Below are positions 35,013-43,967 of a DNA stretch of 64,000 nucleotides, piece after piece. The first letter of the stretch is position 1, and every line of letters starts with the position of its first letter. Origin of the DNA: Gimesia sp. (GTDB lineage: Bacteria > Planctomycetota > Planctomycetia > Planctomycetales > Planctomycetaceae); assembly GCF_040219335.1 (NCBI RefSeq), contig NZ_JAVJSQ010000022.1, positions 1-64,000 of the forward strand, read 5' to 3'. The notes beneath the pieces are model-generated. The model was not told the DNA's origin, did no database searches, and saw only the letters and a list, made by a program, of their open reading frames with translations. The position numbers and the translations under genes are program-made.

Positions 35013-36155
35013 ATGAAGTCAAAACCTGTCTTACACCAAAGTGCTCTCACGTTATTCTCCTGGGCGATACTGACACTGCTTGTGACCGCGTCTCTTGAAG
35101 CGCAGGTCGATCAGCGAAAACCACGCCCCGACCCGGCCGACGCAGTAATGCAGGTCCAGGAACTCCCCAAAGCGTTAGAAGACATTCTGGCGAAGTGGGA
35201 AAAGGAATCAGGCAAAATCAATAAACTGGAAGGCGAGCATGTTCGCATCTGGTATGACGATGTTTTCTGTGTCGAAAAACGCTCCGAGGGAAAATTCTAT
35301 TACGAGAAACCAGATAAAGGCCGGATCGATATTACCGGCATGAAAATTGGTAAGAATGCCAAGCCGGGTAAAGTGAATCCCAAAACAGGAAAACCCTTCA
35401 TATTACAACCTGGCGAAAATGAGAAATGGATCTGTGACGGACATCGGATTTTCAAAATTGATGAAGATGAAAAAGCGTACGAAGTCTTTCCGATCCCCCT
35501 GGAGCGTCGTGGTGCCAATATCATGGAAGGCCCCCTGCCGTTCCTGTTCGGGATGCCTGCAAAAACTGCTAAGCAACGCTATTATTTAAAACTGATAGAT
35601 AACTCACCACAACAAATTGTCATCGCTGTCAAACCACGTCGGCGGGCAGATGCGGCAAATTACCAGGAAGCCAAAGTCCTGTTGGATCCAAATACGTATC
35701 TGCCGCGAGCTGTGCAGTTAATTCACCCAGGCGGGAATCAGTCCACTGTTTACAGTTTCCAAAAAGTGGAAGCGAACAAAGCCAGAGGCATCATCGCTAC
35801 AGTATTCGGAAACAGTCCATTTACACCGGACTTGGAAGGCTATCAGCTCCAGGGTAAAGTGGTCGCTCAAGCCGATGGCGGTCAGGAGCTACAACCTGCT
35901 CCGCAGCAACAGATCGCTCCTATTCAGCATGCTACTTTTAAAGTACCGAATATGGTCGGACATGACTTTAAATCCGCCAGAAAAGTACTGGAAGATATGG
36001 GCCTGAAACCTCAGTTTCACCGAGGCGATCCTGCAGGACAACCCAAACTGATCTACCAGGTTTATCAGCAGGTTCCTGTACCAGGTTCTGCAGCTCAGAA
36101 GGGCCAGACGATTCATCTGAAGCTCTACGTCGATCCGAGTAAAGCACAAAACTGA
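35013..36155 (+). CDS. TIGR03009 domain protein with C-terminal PASTA domain
   Basis: A 380-residue secreted protein. A signal peptide (to about 31) is followed by the TIGR03009-type region, a planctomycete family with LolA-like beta structure (about 45-290), including the G-R-I-D-I-T-G and D-P-N-T-Y-L-P-R stretches. The last 70 residues (about 310-376, VPNMVGHDFKSARKVLEDMGL...VPVPGSAAQKGQTIHLKLYVD) form a PASTA domain, known for peptidoglycan or beta-lactam binding in kinases and penicillin-binding proteins. This fusion is unusual. It may link an envelope lipid-binding fold to cell-wall or muropeptide recognition. It ends in a strong terminator shared with smpB. Confidence 0.8.
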   Translation: MKSKPVLHQSALTLFSWAILTLLVTASLEAQVDQRKPRPDPADAVMQVQELPKALEDILAKWEKESGKINKLEGEHVRIWYDDVFCVEKRSEGKFYYEKPDKGRIDITGMKIGKNAKPGKVNPKTGKPFILQPGENEKWICDGHRIFKIDEDEKAYEVFPIPLERRGANIMEGPLPFLFGMPAKTAKQRYYLKLIDNSPQQIVIAVKPRRRADAANYQEAKVLLDPNTYLPRAVQLIHPGGNQSTVYSFQKVEANKARGIIATVFGNSPFTPDLEGYQLQGKVVAQADGGQELQPAPQQQIAPIQHATFKVPNMVGHDFKSARKVLEDMGLKPQFHRGDPAGQPKLIYQVYQQVPVPGSAAQKGQTIHLKLYVDPSKAQN

Positions 36156-36184
36156 GCCGGGTAAGAACATAAATAACTCATAGA

Positions 36185-36216
36185 AAAGCCCTGGGGAAAC
36201 CACCCCGGGGCTTTTT
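36185..36216. terminator. bidirectional terminator
   Basis: AAAGCCCTGGGG pairs with CCCCGGGGCTTT (one wobble) around AAACCA. Five T follow on the plus strand. On the minus strand the T-run is shorter but the stem directly follows the smpB stop codon, so it can serve both convergent genes. Confidence 0.88.
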
Positions 36217-36710
36217 CAGTTATTGCGGGCGCGCATCGCACGTTGAATATCCATGCGTGCGGAATCTTTCTTGAGCTTCTCCCGCTTGTCGTGCAGTTTA
36301 CGACCTTTGGCGATTCCCAGTTTCACCTTCACCAGGCCACGAGTGAAGTAGACGGTCAATGGAATCAGCGTCAGACTCGAATTCTCAGACCGCTCAGCAA
36401 ATTTGCGGATCTCGGCTTTCTTCATCAGCAGCTTCCGGGGACGCCGGGTCTGGTGGTTCATTGTGTTCGCCTGCGGGTAAAGGGCGATATCACAGTTAAA
36501 GAGCCAGACTTCTCCATCCTGCACACGGGCAAAAGCCTCTTCGATGGAGATCTTGTTCGCGCGGATGCTTTTGACTTCGCTCCCCGCCAGCATAATTCCG
36601 CAATCGAGTGTATCCAGTATCTCGTAATTGTGGCGGGCCTTACGATTCTGGCAGACGGTACGCGAATTGGGATCTTCTTTCGAAGCTTTCTTCTTTCCCT
36701 TTTTACCCAT
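36216..36710 (-). CDS. smpB: SsrA-binding protein SmpB
   Basis: A 164-residue SmpB, which binds tmRNA and places it in stalled ribosomes for trans-translation. The OB-fold core has ARHNYEILDTLDCGIMLAGSEVKSIRANKISIEEAFARV and the basic, unstructured tail ends KGRKLHDKREKLKKDSARMDIQRAMRARNN. The N-terminal extension of about 15 basic residues is a little longer than usual. No ssrA gene is in the window. Confidence 0.97.
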   Translation of the reverse strand: MGKKGKKKASKEDPNSRTVCQNRKARHNYEILDTLDCGIMLAGSEVKSIRANKISIEEAFARVQDGEVWLFNCDIALYPQANTMNHQTRRPRKLLMKKAEIRKFAERSENSSLTLIPLTVYFTRGLVKVKLGIAKGRKLHDKREKLKKDSARMDIQRAMRARNN

Positions 36711-36791
36711 TGCCAGAATCTCCTGAAGTCACCCGGATAATCGGGCGAACGATGCTTACTCTAAAGACGTACATTTTAACCGAGAATGAAC

Positions 36792-36814
36792 TGATTTCAA
36801 TCAGCTTGAAATCA
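36792..36814. repeat. perfect inverted repeat TGATTTCA-N7-TGAAATCA
   Basis: Eight-base arms at 36792-36799 and 36807-36814 separated by ATCAGCT. It lies between the membrane-protein stop (36870) and the smpB start (36710), both on the minus strand. It may end the upstream transcript or act as an operator for smpB; the T-run needed for a terminator is poor. Confidence 0.4.
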
Positions 36815-36869
36815 CACGCGCGTCTGGTACTGACACACACAGGTGTGATCTGGTTCAGCAGCAAATGAC

Positions 36870-37619
36870 TTAATTGCTGTCCGGTCGCAGCTGAACCTGC
36901 AGAGCTCCTAACATCCGGGTAATCTGCTTTTCCTTTTTGGAAATGAAGGGAACATTATCCAGCACAATGGCCCGTGGCTCATTACGGGGATGCAGTACCA
37001 GTCGGCCGGAACGCAACAGGAGATACTCAAAGATATCGCTGATTTCCTTGTCAATCTTCAGGTTGGGAGCCGAAAATCGTTCCAGGTCACTCAGGAATCC
37101 ATGGTGATGCAGCAGTTCATTACCACGAACTTCCCAATAGTCAAAGCGAACATAGATGCCCACGCAGATAAAGATCAGCCCCAGAATCCCAGAGAACATC
37201 CAGTACATCTGAGAATTGGCCCAAGGACGCAGACTTTTCAGGAAATTCGACAGTGCGGGGACAATTTCCGGGTTAAACCGCAGGATCATCCAGGCCCCCA
37301 TAAACAGAGCCACGCCGAGGAAGAACAGAGTCAACGACGTGGTGCGGGGAAAGTCAAACGCCAGTACTGTCAGATTAAAGCCAAAGACACCCAGAAAGAT
37401 CAAGGCCATGACTTCAGCCGTATGTTCCGATTTACCGCCCACATACGCTGATTCCCCAGCAAAGGTCATAAAAATCGCAGCAGCGATTGAGACGATCAGG
37501 GTTGGATAGAGAAACACAATCTTGGGGTAGGAAATCAGGTAGATACGGTCGGGGACATCATCTTTGTGGTGCCCGGCTCCCGGTTTCAGTTCCTCACCCA
37601 TCGTGGAATCATCGGCCAT
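36870..37619 (-). CDS. conserved membrane protein
   Basis: A 249-residue protein without a recognised family. It has about four membrane helices: around 28-50, 63-85, 88-110 and 130-155. A cytoplasmic C-terminal part begins at YVRFDYWEVRGNELLHHHGFLSDLERF, which resembles the bPH2/PH-like domain of other membrane proteins. The ATG at 37619 has AAGGGAT upstream; the frame could start six codons earlier. It precedes smpB on the same strand by about 160 bp. The function is unknown. Confidence 0.72.
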   Translation of the reverse strand: MADDSTMGEELKPGAGHHKDDVPDRIYLISYPKIVFLYPTLIVSIAAAIFMTFAGESAYVGGKSEHTAEVMALIFLGVFGFNLTVLAFDFPRTTSLTLFFLGVALFMGAWMILRFNPEIVPALSNFLKSLRPWANSQMYWMFSGILGLIFICVGIYVRFDYWEVRGNELLHHHGFLSDLERFSAPNLKIDKEISDIFEYLLLRSGRLVLHPRNEPRAIVLDNVPFISKKEKQITRMLGALQVQLRPDSN

Positions 37620-38060
37620 GATCGAATCCCTTATCATTATTCACTGGTGCTGGAGTCTGACGCTGAAAAGCAGACCCCGTTATTGATCGAATTGACTTCC
37701 TTGAGCACAACGCATTTTGAGCCGCCATGGATCACTAAAACCTGCAAGCAGAACCCGATTTGAGCACTGTCTCGGTGGAAATGTGTTGTATTCCCGGCAA
37801 TTCAGAATCGTTAGTGTTCCGCAATAGTAGACGTGCTGAATGCGGACTGCAAGGCTGTTTAGGGACTGATACTTAGGACCTGCCACCTTCATTCCCGCCT
37901 GGCTGTATTGTCGTTTGATTGACGAGGGCCACTGTGTTTGCCGATTATGCCTCCGACTGGCTCTATTTTGTATAAAATATACAAAGAAAAATATATATAA
38001 TATATAAAAATCAAAAGTAAGGACTTACTCACCTCCCGATTCCTTGGTACATATTAATGT
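37620..38060. other. AT-rich intergenic region upstream of the PSD1 gene
   Basis: About 440 bp between divergent genes. The last 100 bases are very AT-rich (a run of ATATATA at about 37990-38010), unlike the flanking DNA. The inverted repeat at 37967-37985 lies at its left edge. No gene is convincing here. Confidence 0.45.
37967..37985. promoter_or_regulatory. TTTGTATA-AAA-TATACAAA inverted repeat
   Basis: Perfect eight-base arms (37967-37974 and 37978-37985) with a three-base spacer, about 75 bp before the DUF1549/DUF1553 protein start, within an AT-rich block. It reads as a repressor operator or a promoter-overlapping site. The regulator is unknown. Confidence 0.45.
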
Positions 38061-41000
38061 ATGAAAATACGATTGCCTGAACCTGTTCGTGTCGTTTCAG
38101 TTCTGGGATTTTTAACCCTGATCACTGTCTCAACGCCTGCTTTAGAGGCTGCGGAGAAAGTTGACTACCTGAAACAGATCAAACCTCTGCTGACCGAAAA
38201 ATGCTATGCCTGCCACAGTACGCTGAAGCAGGAAGCCGAGTTACGCGTCGAAACCCGCGAGCTGATGCTCAACGGCGGTGACAGCGGAGCGGCCCTCGTT
38301 CCCGGCAAACCAGATGACAGCCTGCTGCTCTACCGGATCATGGCAGAGGGAGACGAACAGATGCCTCCGCCCGAGGAAGGTGCACGTCTCTCAACTAAGC
38401 AGATCGAACTCATCAAAACCTGGATTGAGCAGGGGGCAGAGTCGCCGGTCGAGACCATACCCGGACGTCCGGAAGACCACTGGGCTTTCCAGCCTCCCGT
38501 CAAATATAAACTTCCTGCAGGAAATCAGTTGAATCCGATTGATGCACTCCTGAAGGCAAAACAACAGGCACAGAATCTGATCCCCGTCGCTCCGGCTTCC
38601 AGGCGAATTTTACTCAGACGTGTCTATCTGGATCTGATCGGCCTGCCACCTTCACCGGAAGAGATCGAACAATTCGTAAACGACACCGATCCCAAAGCCT
38701 ATGAAAAAGCCGTAGATCGCCTGCTGGCCAGTCCCCAATATGGAGAACGCTGGGGCAGACACTGGATGGATATCTGGCGCTATACTGACTGGTACGGTCT
38801 GGGAAAACAGTTACGTTACAGCCAGAAGCATATCTGGCACTGGCGGGACTGGATAATTGACTCACTGAATAACGACAGCAGTTACGCCGAGATGGTGCAG
38901 GACATGCTGGCGGCAGACGAAATCAAGCCGACCGATCGCGATGCACTGCGGGCCACCGGCTTCCTCGCACGACACTATTACCTGTTTAATCGCACAACCT
39001 GGCTGGACAGCACCCTGGAACACACATCGAAAGCGTTTCTGGGACTCACCATGAACTGTGCCAAGTGCCACGATCATAAGTATGACCCTTTGACCCATCA
39101 CGACTATTACCAGATGCGGGCCATCTTCGAACCATATCAGGTCCGCCTGGATCCCGTTCCGGGCGTCACCGACCTGGAGCAAGACGGGCTCCCGCGGATC
39201 TTCGATGCACACAATGATGCCAAGACCTATGTGCATGTCCGGGGTAACGAAAAAGATCCGGACGAAAGCCAGGCCATGCCGCCTGCAACACCGGAGATTT
39301 TCACGTTCCGAGAATATAAGCCTGCACCGGTCTCTCTCCCCGCAACCGCACATCATCCTGCCCTGCAGGAATTTGTTCTCAAAGACCAGTTAGAAGCCGC
39401 TGACGCAAAAATCGCTGCAGCACAGAGCAGTCATCAGAAAGCGGAACAGCAACTGGCGGAACTGGAAAAGACGGCCCGGTCTCAGGTTGCTCAAGCCCAG
39501 ACGCCTGCTCCCTCCAAACCCTTTCTGATCGACGATTTTGCAAAAGCCAATACGGAACTCTGGGAACTCGGTCCCGGACAATGGGCCTATCAGGATGGAA
39601 AACTGATCCAGACAAAAACCGGTTACGGCCGCGCTTACCTGCGATCAAAGGCGGATCACCCCGAGGACTTCCAGGCCACATTCAAATTCAAAACTACAGG
39701 TGGTGATAAATGGCGGTCAGTTGGACTCGCATTCGATGTGAATGGAGACCGGGAAAAGTGGATTTACCTGAGTGCCGTCCAACCCGGTTCCAAGCTGCAG
39801 GTCAGCTACAAAGAAGATGCAAAATCTATCTATCCCTCCGAGGGGCGCCACGCCTGCGAAGTCAGCCTGAATGAGAACTATGAAATGGAAATCAAAGTTC
39901 GCGATCGGCTGGTCAACGTCTCCCTCAATGGCGAACATGCAATCGCTTATACTCTACCGCTGGCACGGGAAGCCGGAAAAATCGATCTGCTGGCATTCGA
40001 TGCTGCCGCGGAATTCGATTCTGTCAAGATTATCCCACTGCCAGCTGATGCAGAAATGATTCAAGGTAAACAACCAGCCAAACCGAGCCTGGAAGTCGCA
40101 CAGGCCAGGACCAGAACCGCGGCAGCAGCCCTGCAGTCGGCAAAACTGTATAAAGCCTCGCTGGAGGCCGCATTCGCCGCGGATAAAGCCGCATATTCTG
40201 ATCTGCCCGAAGAGAAACAGACCGAACTGAAACGCGCTGCCGCCCTGGCGGCCCGTCAGTATGAGCTGGCTCAGGCAAAAGAGAAACTGGCCCAGCTTCA
40301 GGAAAAACGGCAAGCGACCACTAAAGCAGCGGATCAGAAAAAACTGGACAAAGAGATTCAGACCGCCGACAGCAAACTGCAGGCAGCCCGGAAAGCGATT
40401 GAGGAACCAGGTGAAAAATACACGCGGGTTCGTGCTTCGCGTAAGGCTCTGGAAGGACCAGCTGAAACGGAAGCTTCCCGTTCGCAGCCTTACCCTACAA
40501 CCAGCACCGGCCGACGCACTGCCTTCGCCCGCTGGGTCACTGATCGCCAGAATCCACTGACCGCCCGCGTGGCCGTCAACCACATCTGGTTGAGGCACTT
40601 TGGTCAGCCACTGGTGGAAGATGTAACCGACTTCGGCCTGCGTTCCAAACAGCCACTGCATCAGGATCTGCTTGACTGGCTGGCAGTCGATTTCATGGAA
40701 CACAACTGGAGCATGAAACACCTGCATCGCCTGATGGTCACTTCACAGACTTATCAACTCAGCAGTTCAACCCGCGACGCCGACCCTCAAACACTCAAAG
40801 CTGATTCAGCCAATGCGTATTACTGGCGTCGGAATACTGTCCGCATGGAATCGGAAGTCATCCGTGACAGCCTGCTCTCCCTGGCAGGAGAACTGGACCT
40901 GACGCTGGGTGGCCCCACCATCGATCCTGACAAAAATACAGACAGCAAACGCCGCAGCCTGTACTTCACCTACTCTCGTGATTCCCAGGAAAAATTCCTG

Positions 41001-41354
41001 AGTATGTTTGATGCCGCTGACATCTTTGCCTGTTACCGTCGTCAGGAAAGTGTAGTCCCTCAGCAGGCACTGGCTCTGGCAAACAGTAAAGTTTCCCTGC
41101 AGATGGCACGTAAAATCACGGCTCGATTACGAAAACAGGCTCCCGAAGCCAATGACGAGGAATTCGTCAAGCGTGCCTATGAACTGATTCTGTGTGTCGA
41201 ACCGACGGCCGAGGCCCAGTCACTCTGTCTGCAGGCCCTGGGTGAAATGCAATCCGTCCTCAAGACGTCCGGGCAGAAAGAACCGCTCTGGCGTTCCCGC
41301 GAGAACCTGGTTCACGCCTTACTTAACCATAATGATTTCATCACCATTCGCTGA
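38061..41354 (+). CDS. PSCyt1-DUF1549-DUF1553 (PSD1) cytochrome protein
   Basis: A 1097-residue secreted protein of a family expanded in planctomycetes. The signal ends near LEA-A (31). The cytochrome-like PSCyt1 domain has KCYACH (Cys48, Cys51, His52) and GGDSGAALVPGKPDDSLLL. DUF1549 follows (about 165-370) with a second CxxCH (CAKCHDH). A region at about 470-680 has FLIDDFAKANTELWELGPG, like the DUF1080/3-keto-disaccharide hydrolase-type concanavalin fold, then a helical coiled segment (about 690-800), and DUF1553 (about 820-1090) starting RRTAFARWVTDRQNPLTARVAVN. The role is thought to be in polysaccharide-linked electron transfer, but is unproved. The DUF1501 gene follows 9 bp later, as is typical. 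Confidence 0.9.
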   Translation: MKIRLPEPVRVVSVLGFLTLITVSTPALEAAEKVDYLKQIKPLLTEKCYACHSTLKQEAELRVETRELMLNGGDSGAALVPGKPDDSLLLYRIMAEGDEQMPPPEEGARLSTKQIELIKTWIEQGAESPVETIPGRPEDHWAFQPPVKYKLPAGNQLNPIDALLKAKQQAQNLIPVAPASRRILLRRVYLDLIGLPPSPEEIEQFVNDTDPKAYEKAVDRLLASPQYGERWGRHWMDIWRYTDWYGLGKQLRYSQKHIWHWRDWIIDSLNNDSSYAEMVQDMLAADEIKPTDRDALRATGFLARHYYLFNRTTWLDSTLEHTSKAFLGLTMNCAKCHDHKYDPLTHHDYYQMRAIFEPYQVRLDPVPGVTDLEQDGLPRIFDAHNDAKTYVHVRGNEKDPDESQAMPPATPEIFTFREYKPAPVSLPATAHHPALQEFVLKDQLEAADAKIAAAQSSHQKAEQQLAELEKTARSQVAQAQTPAPSKPFLIDDFAKANTELWELGPGQWAYQDGKLIQTKTGYGRAYLRSKADHPEDFQATFKFKTTGGDKWRSVGLAFDVNGDREKWIYLSAVQPGSKLQVSYKEDAKSIYPSEGRHACEVSLNENYEMEIKVRDRLVNVSLNGEHAIAYTLPLAREAGKIDLLAFDAAAEFDSVKIIPLPADAEMIQGKQPAKPSLEVAQARTRTAAAALQSAKLYKASLEAAFAADKAAYSDLPEEKQTELKRAAALAARQYELAQAKEKLAQLQEKRQATTKAADQKKLDKEIQTADSKLQAARKAIEEPGEKYTRVRASRKALEGPAETEASRSQPYPTTSTGRRTAFARWVTDRQNPLTARVAVNHIWLRHFGQPLVEDVTDFGLRSKQPLHQDLLDWLAVDFMEHNWSMKHLHRLMVTSQTYQLSSSTRDADPQTLKADSANAYYWRRNTVRMESEVIRDSLLSLAGELDLTLGGPTIDPDKNTDSKRRSLYFTYSRDSQEKFLSMFDAADIFACYRRQESVVPQQALALANSKVSLQMARKITARLRKQAPEANDEEFVKRAYELILCVEPTAEAQSLCLQALGEMQSVLKTSGQKEPLWRSRENLVHALLNHNDFITIR

Positions 41355-41363
41355 AGGTGCCTC

Positions 41364-42821
41364 ATGAATCATCGATCATATACTGATCAGACACAAAGCC
41401 CGTTACCCCGCCGTCATTTTATGAGCAGCCTGGGTTCCGGACTGGCTGGAATCTCTCTGGCTTCACTGTTGCAGGAAGAGGCCCAAGCCTCCGGACATCA
41501 CCCGCCGACCGGACAGCCACACTTTCGTCCCAAAGCCAAAAGTGTGATCTGGCTGTTCATGCGGGGTGGAGTGAGTCATATGGAGAGCTTCGATCCCAAG
41601 CCGATGCTCACCAAATACGAGGGGAAATCGATCAGTGAAACTCCCTGGAAAGACGTGCAGGACCCGGAAAAGCTGAAAAAAGTCCGAGTGGTTGTCGTCA
41701 ATGATGCCAACGGTCAGCAGCGGAATAAAATCTATCCGTTGCAGGTCGGTTACAAAAAGTATGGCGAAAGTGGTATCGAAGTCAGCGACTGGTTCCCCCA
41801 TATCGGCGGCTGCGTCGATGACATTTCGATCGTGCGTTCAATGTGGACGACCGATGACAACCACGGTGCCCAGGTGCAGTTCCATTCCGGCCGTCACATG
41901 CTCGATGGGCGTGTGCCTACCATTGGCGCCTGGGTCAACTATGGGCTCGGCACTCTGAACCAGAACCTCCCACAGTTTATTAATATGGGGCCGCGTTTCT
42001 TTGACGTACGCGACGGTCATTATCTGGGCCCCGCCTATGATTCCGTTCCTCTGAAAGTCGACCCTAAAAACCCGCTGCCTTATGCCAAGCCGGAACTGGA
42101 TCTTTCTCACCGGGAACAGCAGATTGAGTTTTCGCTGGTCAACCAGTTGAATCAACTCAGTGCCGAACAGTATCCGAACGATACTACGCTACAGGCACGC
42201 ATGAAATCCTACGAACTGGCGTTCCGCATGCAGACCGCCGTCCCGGAGGTGATTCGTTTCGATCAGGAAACCAAAGAGACCCAGGATCTCTACGGACTCA
42301 ACAACCCGGAGACCAAACCGTTTGGCATGCAGCTGCTGGCAGCCCGTCGGTTCGTCGAGAAGGGAGTTCGATTCATACAAATTATGCACGGGCCTGGTGC
42401 CGCCGGTGCCTGGGATTCGCACTCCAACCTCCAGAAAAGCCATTCCAAACTGGCCAATCAGGTTGATCAGCCAGCCGCCGGTCTGCTGAAAGACCTCAAA
42501 CGCCGCGGCCTGCTCAAAGATACGATCGTCGTCTTCGCCACCGAATTCGGACGGACCCCCGGATCACAGGGAAGTAATGGCCGCGATCACCATCCCTACG
42601 GATTCTCAATCTGGATGGCCGGCGGTGGACTGAAAGGGGGCGTTGCACACGGAGCAACCGATGAACTCGGCTTCCACGCCGTGGAAAAACCGCATTATGT
42701 GACCGACGTGCATGCCACCCTGATGAAGCAGCTTGGCCTGAATGCCCGTCTGCTGGAAGTGCCCGGTCATAAGCGTATCGAAATGGATTTCGGTCACCCC
42801 ATTGATGAAATCATCGCATAA
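41364..42821 (+). CDS. DUF1501 protein with twin-arginine signal
   Basis: A 485-residue DUF1501 protein, related to sulfatase/alkaline phosphatase folds. It has a twin-arginine signal ([22 protein letters not shown]). Family stretches include [48 protein letters not shown] and [21 protein letters not shown], with several His/Asp candidates for metal binding. It nearly always pairs with a DUF1549/DUF1553 protein in planctomycetes, and does so here. Export by Tat suggests that it folds with a cofactor in the cytoplasm. The substrate is unknown. Confidence 0.93.
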   Translation: MNHRSYTDQTQSPLPRRHFMSSLGSGLAGISLASLLQEEAQASGHHPPTGQPHFRPKAKSVIWLFMRGGVSHMESFDPKPMLTKYEGKSISETPWKDVQDPEKLKKVRVVVVNDANGQQRNKIYPLQVGYKKYGESGIEVSDWFPHIGGCVDDISIVRSMWTTDDNHGAQVQFHSGRHMLDGRVPTIGAWVNYGLGTLNQNLPQFINMGPRFFDVRDGHYLGPAYDSVPLKVDPKNPLPYAKPELDLSHREQQIEFSLVNQLNQLSAEQYPNDTTLQARMKSYELAFRMQTAVPEVIRFDQETKETQDLYGLNNPETKPFGMQLLAARRFVEKGVRFIQIMHGPGAAGAWDSHSNLQKSHSKLANQVDQPAAGLLKDLKRRGLLKDTIVVFATEFGRTPGSQGSNGRDHHPYGFSIWMAGGGLKGGVAHGATDELGFHAVEKPHYVTDVHATLMKQLGLNARLLEVPGHKRIEMDFGHPIDEIIA

Positions 42822-42920
42822 ACCAGCACATCTATCACCAGCCGAGCCGCTTTTCAAGGGATTCATCGGGCATCTTTTCTACTGACCGGTCGAATCCGCT
42901 CAAGGAACCGGTATAATAAG

Positions 42921-42945
42921 ACCGTACGATTCAGAATCGTACGGT
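42921..42945 (+). terminator. probable terminator of the PSD1-DUF1501 operon
   Basis: ACCGTACGATT and AATCGTACGGT form a perfect 11-pair stem with loop CAG. It is followed by TTCCTTATT, a weak T-run. It is 100 bp past the DUF1501 stop and 36 bp before the next ATG, so it could also be an operator. Confidence 0.5.
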
Positions 42946-42981
42946 TTCCTTATTTACCAGGTTGCTGCGAAAGGGGTCCCC

Positions 42982-43911
42982 ATGCTGCGTTCTGTCTGTC
43001 TCGCGCTGACACTGTTTTCATCCCTGCTGTTGCTGAATATCGATCGGGCAACTGCGAAAACCTACCGGGTGTATTTCCTGGGAGGCCAGTCGAACATGGA
43101 TGGATATGGCTATGTCAAAGATCTGCCGAAAGACTTAAGTGACCAGGTCTCTGGAGTGATGATCTTTCACGCGAACCCGGCACCAGATGCAGTCCCCGTC
43201 GATGGCCGCGGAATCTGGGCTCCTCTGAAACCCGGTCATGGAGCCGGTTTCAAGTCGGATGGAACTTCGAATACATACTCCGATCGATTTGGTGTGGAGC
43301 TGACCTTCGCCCGTAAGATTAAGGAACTGGCCCCTGATGAACCGGTGGCACTGATCAAGATCTCGCGTGGTGGCACCTCAATCGCCATCGATGCCGCCGG
43401 CAAATTCGGTTGTTGGGACCCAGATTTTAACAGTGGAACCGGTGCAGGGCAGGGAATCAACCAGTACGACCACTTTCTGGCAGGCATGAAACGAGCCTTA
43501 CAGACACGTGATATCGATCAGGACGGAGAGCCAGATACGCTGGTGCCGGCTGGAATTGTCTGGATGCAGGGAGAAAGTGATGCTGCCTACACCGAAGAAA
43601 TCGCCCAGCAGTATGAAGCCAACCTCAAGCGACTGATGGACTTAATACGCGCTACACTACTGACAGATGACCTGCCCGTTGTGATTGGACGTATTTCTGA
43701 TTCCGGAGATAATCCGGAGGGAAAGGTCTGGAAGTATGGTGAAATTGTACGCGATGCCCAGGCGTCGTTCGTCAAAAAAGACGGACATGCGGCCCTGGTA
43801 ACCAGTACAGACGGATATGGTTATTCGGATCGTTGGCACTATAATTCAGCAGGTTATCTGGATTTAGGCAGTAAATTTGCCCAGGCCCTATGGAAAGCCC
43901 CCCAGGATTAG
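42982..43911 (+). CDS. sialate O-acetylesterase-like (SASA/DUF303) SGNH hydrolase
   Basis: A 309-residue secreted esterase-like protein. The signal peptide ends near ATA-K (25). It has the GGQSNMDGYG block with the nucleophile Ser, a middle GGTSIAID strand, WMQGESDA (block III), and a C-terminal D-x-x-H region represented by YSDRWHYNSAGYLDLG. This is the SASA/DUF303 type of carbohydrate esterase. It probably removes acetyl groups from exported or environmental glycans. GGGG lies four bases before the ATG. Confidence 0.87.
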   Translation: MLRSVCLALTLFSSLLLLNIDRATAKTYRVYFLGGQSNMDGYGYVKDLPKDLSDQVSGVMIFHANPAPDAVPVDGRGIWAPLKPGHGAGFKSDGTSNTYSDRFGVELTFARKIKELAPDEPVALIKISRGGTSIAIDAAGKFGCWDPDFNSGTGAGQGINQYDHFLAGMKRALQTRDIDQDGEPDTLVPAGIVWMQGESDAAYTEEIAQQYEANLKRLMDLIRATLLTDDLPVVIGRISDSGDNPEGKVWKYGEIVRDAQASFVKKDGHAALVTSTDGYGYSDRWHYNSAGYLDLGSKFAQALWKAPQD

Positions 43912-43967
43912 TACTATCCTGCGTGAAGACTTTCCTTTTTATATTCTATTTGAGAGTGTGATTTTCG

